IMG/VR virus record: IMGVR_UViG_3300009537_000062
Coordinates: 1 to 39,293 of that record
Direction: 5' to 3' (one strand)
DNA from: a virus
DNA: 39,293 nt
Within the stretch, counting starts at the first letter, position 1; each line of letters begins with the position of its first letter. The position numbers and the translations under genes are program-made. The notes beneath the pieces are model-generated. The model was given only the letters and a program-made list of their open reading frames with translations. It was not told the DNA's origin and did not search any database. Below are positions 30,520 to 35,501 of the stretch, piece by piece.

Positions 30520-30804
30520 CTAGGACAGGAGCTTCAGCGCCGTTCGAAGCTGGCAGGTGCGCCAGATTTTGCCGTTGACCGTGATTTCAACTTGGTTTGT
30601 CCGCCCGTTGACTGCGCGCCGGATGCACCATTCGACATCGCCGGATGTTCGGTAGGTTTTGCCGGTGCGCAGGACGGTGCCCCGTGCGTCGAACAACGCG
30701 CGTTTTCGGAGCGTATCAGCGTCAGCTTCCCGTGGTTGCCAGGCGGCGGCTGATGCGATCCCGCGTTTTCTGCCCAGATCGCGCCTGCTATTACGGTTTC
30801 TCAT
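30520..30804 (-). CDS. Hypothetical basic protein, 94 aa
   Basis: MRNRNSRRDLGRKRGIASAA, rich in Arg; residues 45-85 beta-rich (TGKTYRTSGDVEWCIRRAVN). The start overlaps the end of the first cassette gene by 14 bp in another frame. It may be the ancestral phage gene at the array's left edge. No family recognised. Confidence 0.5.
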   Translation of the reverse strand: MRNRNSRRDLGRKRGIASAAAWQPREADADTLRKRALFDARGTVLRTGKTYRTSGDVEWCIRRAVNGRTNQVEITVNGKIWRTCQLRTALKLLS

Positions 30805-31180
30805 GTTTGACCGGACGGCATATTGAGGTGTTCGGCGAAGAAGTGTCGCCGGTGATTCGGATGCGGAGACGCCAAGCGCACGCGTCGAGGTTCATCAGCG
30901 CGTAGCCCTGCATCACCTCCATACGTTTCGCGAGGTCACTGCCGCGACCGGGCTTCACGTTGTTGGCGGACATCTCCGCCCATGTGTGCCGGTAGGCGTC
31001 AAACTCCGCGATCGCCTCCTTGAGTTCAGCGATCTCACGCATCAGCTCGCGGTCGATTTTGGCGAAGCGAGCGCGGTGCATGTTGTCGAAGGTTCCATCA
31101 TAACAGCCGAACAAATCGCCACAGACCAACGCCGGGGATTTGGGGTTTTCGGGTATCGTTTCAGCAGGATTTTCTGGCAT
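30791..31180 (-). CDS. Cassette gene 1: helical protein with attC-encoded N-terminus, 129 aa
   Basis: Begins MPENPAETIPENPKSPALVC-GDLFG: the start codon lies in the loop of attC A and the first 25 residues are encoded by its arm and core. The rest (YDGTFDNMHRARFAKIDREL, MREIAELKEAIAEFDAYRHT) is a long helical bundle. Unlike the other cassette genes, its frame runs through the lone core at 30830 and stops 39 bp beyond, in flanking DNA, so its C-terminus may be changed by the insertion. Function unknown. Confidence 0.62.
   Translation of the reverse strand: MPENPAETIPENPKSPALVCGDLFGCYDGTFDNMHRARFAKIDRELMREIAELKEAIAEFDAYRHTWAEMSANNVKPGRGSDLAKRMEVMQGYALMNLDACAWRLRIRITGDTSSPNTSICRPVKHEKP
30830..30836 (+). 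other. Lone core site GTTCGGC, attI-like position
   Basis: The core GTTCGGC followed by GAAGAAGTG is nearly the same as the right-hand core of attC B (GTTCGGCGAAGAGGT), but no partner arm is found to its left, so it does not fold. On the plus strand it is the first boundary of the array, where an integron would have attI. It may equally be a decayed half attC. Confidence 0.4.
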
Positions 31181-31238
31181 GGTAGTAGAAGGGTTTTGCT
31201 TGCCGGCTCCCCGGCGTGGCTGATCTCAGGAGTTCGGC
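31106..31238 (+). repeat. attC-like site A, 133 bp
   Basis: Left core GCCGAAC (31106-31112) and right core GTTCGGC (31232-31238) are exact reverse complements. Inner arms AGACCAACGCCGGGG and CCCCGGCGTGGCT pair with two extra A in the left arm. Start codon of cassette gene 1 in the loop (31180); stop TGA of the next gene at 31226-31228 in the right arm. Confidence 0.8.
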
Positions 31239-31591
31239 GGAAAGATTGAGAGGTCCACGAAACGCGGGTCGCCAAACGCCGTAAATATCAGCGTCCACAC
31301 CTTGCGACCGTGCGGCTTCACTCCGGGGTTGCCGTGCTGCTCGGCTAGATTTTCGCACGCGCCGAGGATTCGTCGGACGAGGTGCTCCGGCTCGGAAGCC
31401 TTGTCGGTCCACGGCACCGCCACGAGATCAAGGTCACGCGTGAAGCTACCGTGCATGGCTACCGCATAGCCTTCCTGCCACGCCAGCAGGCGCGTGATTG
31501 TGAAGATTCGCGCATAGTCAGGGTCGATGATCCCATACGCCGAACCCCCGGCGACACCCAACGCGGACTTGGCCGATTTCTGTTTGCTCAT
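31226..31591 (-). CDS. Cassette gene 2: nucleotidyltransferase-like protein, 121 aa
   Basis: Starts in the loop of attC B (MSKQKSAKSALGVAGGSAYG). GYAVAMHGSFTRDLDLVAVP has the GS...D-x-D pattern of the nucleotidyltransferase fold (MNT/Pol-beta type) with two carboxylates. WTDKASEPEHLVRRILGACE is a helix after it; the C-terminal AFGDPRFVDLSIFPP gives a third candidate Asp. Similar small NTase-like proteins occur in phages and integrons, and their substrates are unknown. TGA stop lies in attC A. Confidence 0.68.
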   Translation of the reverse strand: MSKQKSAKSALGVAGGSAYGIIDPDYARIFTITRLLAWQEGYAVAMHGSFTRDLDLVAVPWTDKASEPEHLVRRILGACENLAEQHGNPGVKPHGRKVWTLIFTAFGDPRFVDLSIFPPNS

Positions 31592-31627
31592 GGTGATTGG
31601 TCGCGTGGGTGCCCCGGAACGTTCGGC
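31539..31627 (+). repeat. attC-like site B, 89 bp
   Basis: Left core GCCGAAC (31539-31545), right core GTTCGGC (31621-31627). Arms CACCCAACGCG and CGCGTGGGTG pair with one extra A. Start codon of gene 2 at 31591 in the loop; the next gene's TGA (31635-31637) lies 8 bp beyond the right core. Confidence 0.8.
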
Positions 31628-31634
31628 GAAGAGG

Positions 31635-31901
31635 TCACTTAGTTGTCGCGGGAATTAGCTCCACGTCGTCACACACGCGGCCCGGTTCCGCGCTCACGCC
31701 GGCGCAGTATGCATACCATACCGAGCCATCCTGTTTTTTTATGATGTAGTGCCCGCTTTTGTCGGGCACCATAGCGACCTGCGCACCCGCATATTTCTTT
31801 TGCACGGCACTTCTGCCGCGAGCATCTGAGCATCCGCACAGAATCGCCGAACAAATCGCCAGTGCCAAGATGCACCAGCGGACGTTTTTAGTGTTTTTCA
31901 T
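31635..31901 (-). CDS. Cassette gene 3: small lipoprotein, signal peptide partly attC-encoded, 88 aa
   Basis: MKNTKNVRWCILALAICSAI-LCGC is a lipoprotein signal peptide with lipobox ILCGC; the mature part (SDARGRSAVQKKYAGAQVAM, VPDKSGHYIIKKQDGSVWYA) is a small beta-rich domain. The start lies in the loop of attC C, and the h-region is translated from the attC arm and core in a different frame from that used by cassette genes 1, 5, 6, 8 and 9. Acts at the cell envelope if exported; function unknown. Cysteine-containing end (AYCAGVSAEPGRVCDDVELI). Confidence 0.75.
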   Translation of the reverse strand: MKNTKNVRWCILALAICSAILCGCSDARGRSAVQKKYAGAQVAMVPDKSGHYIIKKQDGSVWYAYCAGVSAEPGRVCDDVELIPATTK

Positions 31902-31946
31902 AGAGTGATATGGTTTGGTGCATCTGGCACATCTCAGGAGTTATGC
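31846..31946 (+). repeat. attC-like site C, 101 bp
   Basis: Left core GCCGAAC (31846-31852), right core GTTATGC (31940-31946). Arms GTGCCAAGATGCACC and GGTGCATCTGGCAC pair along 14 bp with one extra A. Start codon of gene 3 (31901) in the loop; stop of gene 4 at 31951 is 4 bp beyond the right core. Confidence 0.82.
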
Positions 31947-31950
31947 GGCT

Positions 31951-32133
31951 TCACCAGTCCCACCTTTCTGCTGCCGCCAGCATCTTATCTTCGTTCCGCA
32001 TGATTGCTTCGTCGGAACCGTATCGGTGGACGAACGCGATGCGTGCCCTCCATGCCCAATATACCGATTCGGAGCAAAGCCGCATAACCAGCCAGTGCAG
32101 CGAACGGCGCGATTGCGTCTCTCGTGTTTTCAT
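31951..32133 (-). CDS. Cassette gene 4: small basic protein, 60 aa
   Basis: ATG at 32133 (in the loop of attC D) to TGA 31951. MKTRETQSRRSLHWLVMRLC, then an Arg/Trp/Tyr-rich helical body (VYWAWRARIAFVHRYGSDEA) and a C-terminal helix (EDKMLAAAERWDW). The ATG overlaps the stop of gene 5 (ATGA), so the two are coupled. No family recognised. Confidence 0.58.
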   Translation of the reverse strand: MKTRETQSRRSLHWLVMRLCSESVYWAWRARIAFVHRYGSDEAIMRNEDKMLAAAERWDW

Positions 32134-32172
32134 ATGGTTTTCGTCGCGCCGTCGCTGACCGGCGCGATATGC
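32082..32172 (+). repeat. attC-like site D, 91 bp
   Basis: Left core GCATAAC (32082-32088); right core GATATGC (32166-32172), one change from its complement. Arms GTGCAGCGAACGGCGCG and CGCGCCGTCGCTGAC pair with extra G and extra A in the left arm: two bulges, like the paired extrahelical bases of classical attC sites. Confidence 0.78.
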
Positions 32173-32441
32173 GGAGGCGTTTCGCTGCGCCAGTTGCAGT
32201 CGAGCGAGAAGCACGCGAAGAAGCTCCCGCGTTTCATGTTCTCCATCCAGAATCCTTCGTGTCCGCATTTTGGGCACGTCACCATGAAGTGGTCTTTACA
32301 GACCTTCCATCGTTGCTTGGTGCAGCTTGGCTTTAGCTGGCGTTCGTTCTCACAGAAGAGACAGACGCCTAACCACGGGTCAGAGCCAACGACCATAGCG
32401 GCCACTGGTTTTTCTAGGGTCTGTATTTTATTCGTTTCCAT
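32130..32441 (-). CDS. Cassette gene 5: cysteine-rich zinc-ribbon-like protein, 103 aa
   Basis: Starts at ATG 32441 in the loop of attC E; residues 12-25 (PVAAMVVGSDPWLG) are encoded by its arm and core. Then CLFCENERQLKPSC, CKDHFMVTCPKCGHEGFW and FFACFSLDCNW give paired Cys motifs (27/30, 56/59, 77/82) typical of zinc ribbons that often bind nucleic acid. It reads through the arm of attC D and stops in its loop. A longer frame exists upstream, but this start lies in the usual place. Confidence 0.65.
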   Translation of the reverse strand: METNKIQTLEKPVAAMVVGSDPWLGVCLFCENERQLKPSCTKQRWKVCKDHFMVTCPKCGHEGFWMENMKRGSFFACFSLDCNWRSETPPHIAPVSDGATKTI

Positions 32442-32485
32442 TTTGAAATTCGCGCTATGGTCGCGGCTCATCCCGACCGTTCGGC
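32367..32485 (+). repeat. attC-like site E, 119 bp
   Basis: Left core GCCTAAC (32367-32373), full RYYYAAC match; right core GTTCGGC (32479-32485). Arms GAGCCAACGACCATAGCG and CGCTATGGTCGCGGCTC pair over 16 bp with AA opposite one base. Gene 5 starts in the loop (32441); gene 6 ends at TAG 32455 inside the loop-side arm. Confidence 0.82.
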
Positions 32486-32802
32486 AAGAAGAGGTGAGCG
32501 TCATCGTCCCACTTGGCGATTGCCTCCCCTGCAATTTCTAGGATGGCTTGGTCTTCCCCGCACACGTCGCCGGGTAGCTCTGCTGTCGATTCCCACGGTG
32601 CCCAAACCCCGGACCATTCCGGCGTGGCTGGCCGCGTTATCACCACAGTCGGAAGGATGTCACCGTTTCCGTGGTGGTAGGTGCCGCGTGCGAGCTGGAA
32701 GCCTCGCTCGTTGAGCAGTCGGGCAAAAGCACCGAACAAATCGCCCGAGCCAAGATGCACGGGCCGTCCTTTCTCGGTGGGTTTATCTGCGGTGTTGCTC
32801 AT
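32455..32802 (-). CDS. Cassette gene 6: hypothetical protein with attC-encoded N-terminus, 115 aa
   Basis: MSNTADKPTEKGRPVHLGSG-DLFG: the start at 32802 lies in the loop of attC F and has a good ribosome binding site (GGAGG, 8 nt before the ATG), so this leader is really translated. The body (LLNERGFQLARGTYHHGNGD; VVITRPATPEWSGVWAPWES) looks like a small enzyme-free globular protein with a C-terminal acidic helix. No family recognised. Ends inside attC E. Confidence 0.7.
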   Translation of the reverse strand: MSNTADKPTEKGRPVHLGSGDLFGAFARLLNERGFQLARGTYHHGNGDILPTVVITRPATPEWSGVWAPWESTAELPGDVCGEDQAILEIAGEAIAKWDDDAHLFLPNGRDEPRP

Positions 32803-32844
32803 GATGTTTTCCTCCGTGCATCTGGCTCATCTTTGGTGTTAGCG
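32731..32844 (+). repeat. attC-like site F, 114 bp
   Basis: Left core ACCGAAC (32731-32737), right core GTTAGCG (32838-32844). Arms GAGCCAAGATGCACGG and CCGTGCATCTGGCTC pair over 15 bp with one extra A. Gene 6 start (32802) and its GGAGG sequence lie in the loop. TAA of gene 7 (32839-32841) lies in the right core. Confidence 0.82.
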
Positions 32845-33162
32845 AGACACAGACACATCCGCGTCCGGGTTGGCCTCGCACGCCTCAAGATACCGCTCCA
32901 GCCACGGCAGGAAGTTCTTGTAGAGCCCCCAGCCGTTCGGGCTGTTGTGCTTCTCGAATCGCGCCGGGTCGGCCTTCATCTGAGCGATCCCGTTGCGCAG
33001 CGGTTCGATGAGTTGAGCGGCTTTCGTGATGCCGATTTCCTCGGGTCGCCAGCACGCTTCGTAGATTCCGGCCTCGCGAGCCATAGCCCCGAGGTTGTGT
33101 GTGATGTTCGCATCATAGACCGTCGTGGGACGGACTGCGGTGAGTGTTACGTCTAAGCTCAT
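32839..33162 (-). CDS. Cassette gene 7: conserved phage hypothetical protein, 107 aa
   Basis: MSLDVTLTAVRPTTVYDANI-THNLG..., with EAGIYEACWRPEEIGITKAA and NSPNGWGLYKNFLPWLERYL, and ending EANPDADVSVSR. I recognise this as a conserved family in phages without known function; the pattern ANITHNLG/WRPEE/NGWGLY/CEANPDA is characteristic. Unlike the other cassettes, its start (33162) is outside the site, 24 bp past the core of attC G, so it keeps a normal N-terminus. Stop TAA in attC F's right core. Confidence 0.8.
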   Translation of the reverse strand: MSLDVTLTAVRPTTVYDANITHNLGAMAREAGIYEACWRPEEIGITKAAQLIEPLRNGIAQMKADPARFEKHNSPNGWGLYKNFLPWLERYLEACEANPDADVSVSR

Positions 33163-33185
33163 ATTGTTTTCGTGAGGTTAAAAAT

Positions 33186-33273
33186 CGCTAACAAGATGCC
33201 AGAGCCAACGGCGACAAACGCCCGTCCGGCTGGCGAAGCTCAGATGCGCCGTGGCTCATCATCGGCGTTAGGA
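33186..33273 (+). repeat. attC-like site G, 88 bp
   Basis: Left core CGCTAAC (33186-33192), right core GTTAGGA (33267-33273). Arms GAGCCAACGGCG and CGCCGTGGCTC pair with one extra A. The closest match in the array to a textbook attC. Gene 8's TAA is in the right core; the gene downstream (7) starts outside the site. Confidence 0.85.
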
Positions 33274-33552
33274 AAAATATGAAATGGCTCGCTTGGCTGC
33301 ACTCGCTGGAGTGTCGAAAGGCTCGTCGGCCATATCGAGGCTCCCGTTATCCATCATTGAACACGGAAACCACTTACCGTCTATTAGCGCAGCGCCGGAG
33401 GAGTGAACATCTGACCAGTGCCACCACACGCGCTCATCCTTGCTCCATACGTATCCCTTGGGCTCCATAAAGACGGAGCCTAACAAATCGTTACAGACAA
33501 GCCCCTTCGCTGTTACGTCGGCTGATGCGGTTGGTTTATTTTCAGTGGTCAT
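33268..33552 (-). CDS. Cassette gene 8: hypothetical protein with attC-encoded N-terminus, 94 aa
   Basis: Starts at ATG 33552 in the loop of attC H: MTTENKPTASADVTAKGLVC-NDLLG, then YVWSKDERVWWHWSDVHSSG and CSMMDNGSLDMADEPFDTPA with a C-terminal helix. Aromatic/Trp-rich, probably a small beta-rich fold. TAA stop in the right core of attC G. No family recognised; typical of orphan cassette proteins. Confidence 0.65.
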   Translation of the reverse strand: MTTENKPTASADVTAKGLVCNDLLGSVFMEPKGYVWSKDERVWWHWSDVHSSGAALIDGKWFPCSMMDNGSLDMADEPFDTPASAAKRAISYFS

Positions 33553-33604
33553 GCTAGGTATGGTTCAGGTTTTATTCGGGGCTGTCTGATCTTTGGTGTT
33601 AGCG
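33478..33604 (+). repeat. attC-like site H, 127 bp
   Basis: Left core GCCTAAC (33478-33484), full RYYYAAC match; right core GTTAGCG (33598-33604). Arms CAGACAAGCCCC and GGGGCTGTCTG pair with one extra A. Start of gene 8 in the loop; TAA of gene 9 in the right core. Confidence 0.8.
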
Positions 33605-33961
33605 GCAGAAGCGTTTCGTGCGTTCATCGTCTTCATCGGGGAAGAGTCCTTCCGCTATCAGGCAGCGGCAGATTTGCTGGTGGTCGAATATGCTGCCGCC
33701 CTGATGGAGCAGCTCGCCGCGTTCGGACTTCTCCCAGTCATACGCCCACACGATGGTTTCGTGCCCGCGAGTGCTGCCGCAGTAGGTGTCGAACGTGCGT
33801 TCGATGGTTGAGACGAAGAAACATGCGTCCTTGTGCCACACGTAGGATTTCCAGACGGGCACGTTGGGGCGTTCGTCCAGACGCGCTAACAAGGGTCCAG
33901 AGCCAACGGCGGGACTGTCCGGCGTGCCCGCGTCAGCGGTGGGTGTAGGTGTGTCTTGCAT
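33599..33961 (-). CDS. Cassette gene 9: hypothetical protein with attC-encoded N-terminus, 120 aa
   Basis: MQDTPTPTADAGTPDSPAVG-SGPLLAR: a Pro/Thr-rich leader from the loop and arm of attC I, then VPVWKSYVWHKDACFFVSTI and TIVWAYDWEKSERGELLHQG, a small beta-rich body, and a C-terminal acidic helix. TAA stop in the right core of attC H. No family recognised. The conserved YVWHKDACFF-type segment recalls gene 8's YVWSKDERVWW, so genes 8 and 9 may be distantly related. Confidence 0.65.
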   Translation of the reverse strand: MQDTPTPTADAGTPDSPAVGSGPLLARLDERPNVPVWKSYVWHKDACFFVSTIERTFDTYCGSTRGHETIVWAYDWEKSERGELLHQGGSIFDHQQICRCLIAEGLFPDEDDERTKRFCR

Positions 33962-34009
33962 TTGGAGTCAGTTGAGGTTCTCGCCGTGGCTCATCCCCGA
34001 GCGTTAGCC
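33884..34009 (+). repeat. attC-like site I, 126 bp
   Basis: Left core CGCTAAC (33884-33890), right core GTTAGCC (34003-34009). Arms GAGCCAACGGC and GCCGTGGCTC pair with one extra A, the same arms as in site G. Gene 9 starts in the loop; gene 10 ends (TGA 33991) in the right arm. Confidence 0.83.
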
Positions 34010-34242
34010 GTGGCGATGTGCTCGCGGATCGCCAGCCATTCCAGCCATTCGGTGATTTTCACAGACTGTGAAATGTGTTGTCCGTTTTCGAGAATATACA
34101 CAAATCGCATGTTTTCTGAATCCCATGATACATGTGTAAGAATCCACGCATTTGGGCAGAACCTTTGGCAGAAGCCTTTTGTTTCATCGTGCGCTAAGTC
34201 TTCCCACGACGAAAGAACGGCTAACAAGGCGGTTGTATTCAT
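33991..34242 (-). CDS. Cassette gene 10: hypothetical protein, 83 aa
   Basis: From ATG 34242 (MNTTALLAVLSSWEDLAHDE), which lies in site J; a GTG at 34272 would add ten residues. Body: KGFCQRFCPNAWILTHVSWD, then beta hairpin VYILENGQHISQSVKITEWL and a helix ending IATANARG. It ends in attC I. The first residues TALLAV are translated from the core of site J. Family unknown; may be immunity- or regulator-like by size, but nothing shows it. Confidence 0.58.
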   Translation of the reverse strand: MNTTALLAVLSSWEDLAHDETKGFCQRFCPNAWILTHVSWDSENMRFVYILENGQHISQSVKITEWLEWLAIREHIATANARG

Positions 34243-34286
34243 AGGTTTATTTTCCGGGACTCTGCGAGTCACCTTCGGCGTTAGGA
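34219..34286 (+). repeat. Degenerate attC-like site J, 68 bp
   Basis: Left core GGCTAAC with AAGGCGG (34219-34225 plus), right core GTTAGGA (34280-34286) preceded by CTTCGGC as in site G. The inner arms do not pair well: GGCGGTTGTATTC against GAGTCACCTTCGGC; instead a local hairpin GACTC/GAGTC lies on the right. TAA of the XRE gene is in the right core. A decayed or hybrid site at the far end of the array. Confidence 0.5.
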
Positions 34287-34550
34287 CTCCAATCCACGCG
34301 CTTTAGTTTTCGGACGTTTCAAGAGATCGGCCATCACGTTCAGCGGGGCGGCGTTGGGAATCCTCCCCTGCTCCCAGCCCTCCACTGTGCGGCGGGAGAC
34401 TCCGCACGCTTCCGCGAGAGCGTCCGTGCTCAGAGTGAGCGCCTCGCGCACGGCTTTGATCCCTGGACCGTAGTCCATTACATCCCCGCCATCGGCGAGG
34501 ATTACAGGTATGCCGTAGCTGCTGCTGGGATGGTTGCAGGTGATTTTCAC
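34281..34550 (-). CDS. XRE-family HTH regulator, 89 aa
   Basis: GTG at 34550 overlaps the upstream stop (GTGA). N-terminal beta part (MKITCNHPSSSYGIPVILAD), then the HTH: IKAVREALTLSTDALAEACG, VSRRTVEGWEQGRIPNAAPL, a classic Cro/CI-type with recognition helix SRRTVEGWEQ. Its stop codon TAA lies in the core of site J, so it ends like a cassette gene and may be a cassette whose own attC was lost, or a host for the array's far end. It may control the array or phage genes; operator not identified. Confidence 0.85.
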   Translation of the reverse strand: MKITCNHPSSSYGIPVILADGGDVMDYGPGIKAVREALTLSTDALAEACGVSRRTVEGWEQGRIPNAAPLNVMADLLKRPKTKARGLES

Positions 34551-34972
34551 GTCCGCACCCCGCGTTCAGTCATCTCGATTTCGAAGCGCCCCCCTAGATG
34601 CTTTAGGAGCTTAGAGTCTATCTCATCCAATGCTCCGTCGTAACCGTTGATAATCCGGTCATCAGCGAAGTCCGAAGCGAATGTCCAAACCTCCGAGTCG
34701 CCGGAGCTACGGAAGTAAAGAGATCCATCGGAATACACGTAATAGCAGCATTCCCCCTCACTGAAAGCACCTTCCGCTTGTTCAAAGATTCCCCGGCCCC
34801 CTGTCCATTTTTCGAGCTGGTCGACTTCCGCTGCGTCGAGGTTTCTTTCGAGTGATACAAGGGTGTTTTGGATGCGCGCTTTGGAGGCGAGAGGGAGGGA
34901 CTCGCGGGTGAACCCATTGAGCGCGGGATCGTGCTTGATTACGGTTTCGAGGATTTCGTTGAGGGTTTTCAT
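34547..34972 (-). CDS. Hypothetical protein, 141 aa
   Basis: From ATG 34972: MKTLNEILETVIKHDPALNG, then helix, then beta-rich SEGECCYYVYSDGSLYFRSS and VWTFASDFADDRIINGYDGA with an acidic end. The longer frame to 35038 has an unlike, Lys/Pro-rich start. Overlaps the XRE gene by 4 bp. Likely the last ordinary gene before the array in transcription order. No family recognised. Confidence 0.6.
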   Translation of the reverse strand: MKTLNEILETVIKHDPALNGFTRESLPLASKARIQNTLVSLERNLDAAEVDQLEKWTGGRGIFEQAEGAFSEGECCYYVYSDGSLYFRSSGDSEVWTFASDFADDRIINGYDGALDEIDSKLLKHLGGRFEIEMTERGVRT

Positions 34973-35102
34973 GTTGGTTTTTGGTTTGGAGGTTTTTCGC
35001 GGGTCGGGGTGACCTTTGATGTGCATGGGTGTGCGCATGGCTGCGCAGGTTGCAAGCTTTATTTACGCTTTTCTGCGTATTTCTTTTGTCCTGTTGTGCT
35101 CG

Positions 35103-35447
35103 TCATAGCTTCGCCCTTACTTTTGCCCAGTATTTGACCGTTGCCGGCTTTTTCCATCCGTTGGGACCGCCGTTCCAGATCCGGGCGCGATCTTCGTCCG
35201 TGACCGGGCGCCCGATGCGCTTCTCGGTCGCGTAGTGCCCGAGGTAGATCCGGCACATGGTCGCTGCCAGCGCCGGGTCAAAGGCGTCGGCATGCCGGTA
35301 ATTCGTGCCGGCGATCCGGTTGACGTCAACCACGACGCCGGCGTGGATCTGGAGGACTCCAAACGCCTTGCCACCGTCGCCGATGGCTTGAGCGTTGCCG
35401 GACGATTCGGCCGCGATCAGGGCGGCGAGCAGGAGAGATGTGATCAT
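35103..35447 (-). CDS. Lysozyme/transglycosylase-like endolysin, 114 aa
   Basis: MITSLLLAALIAAESSGNAQ-AIGDGGKAFGVLQIHAG: an SLT-type core with the catalytic Glu14 in AAESSGNAQAIG and the GVLQI motif, then ALAATMCRIYLGHYATEKRI and RIWNGGPNGWKKP, typical of a goose-type/SLT fold. The hydrophobic N-terminus overlaps the fold, so it is not a normal signal peptide; the holin is at 24.4 kb. Cuts the glycan strand of peptidoglycan at lysis. Small for a lysozyme but similar phage transglycosylases exist. Confidence 0.8.
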   Translation of the reverse strand: MITSLLLAALIAAESSGNAQAIGDGGKAFGVLQIHAGVVVDVNRIAGTNYRHADAFDPALAATMCRIYLGHYATEKRIGRPVTDEDRARIWNGGPNGWKKPATVKYWAKVRAKL

Positions 35448-35501
35448 GGGTGTATTTGTTGGGGTTTTTCTCGGCGTTTATCGCTTCGATGCACTCACCC
35501 T

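Larger units (their letters stand above)
30830..34286 (+). mobile_element. Integron-like cassette array without integrase (attC-like sites A-J)
   Basis: Ten successive small genes on the minus strand are divided by ten boundary sites. Nine are imperfect palindromes with outer cores (plus strand left: CGCTAAC, GCCTAAC, GCCGAAC, ACCGAAC, GCATAAC; right: GTTAGSN, GTTCGGC, GTTATGC) and inner arms that match except for an extra A in the left arm, always after CC(A) or equivalent. Measured between right-hand cores, units are 402, 389, 319, 226, 313, 359, 429, 331, 405 and 277 bp, usual for integron cassettes. By the side carrying the extra base the sites point along the plus strand, whereas the genes read minus. 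No IntI-type tyrosine recombinase lies in the window. Region inside a phage late operon, between lysozyme/XRE and portal. Confidence 0.8.

Noticed and set aside
31669-31875. Alternative frame through site C (MHLGTGDLFGDS...)
   Set aside because: It keeps the DLFG motif, but the rest is Arg/Cys-rich and shadow-like, while the lipoprotein frame has a full signal peptide and a sensible mature domain.
33279-33470. Plus-strand ORF directly behind the GTTAGGA core of site G, where a canonical cassette gene would begin
   Set aside because: Attractive because of its position, but the peptide is shadow-like (Arg/Ser-rich) while the minus-strand frame gives a plausible globular protein and its stop and start codons match the layout of the other cassettes. 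Same judgement for 33593-33811.
30830-34286. CRISPR-like array reading of the repeats
   Set aside because: The repeats are 68-133 bp palindromes with variable arms and the units between them are coding and of unequal length; no short identical direct repeats.
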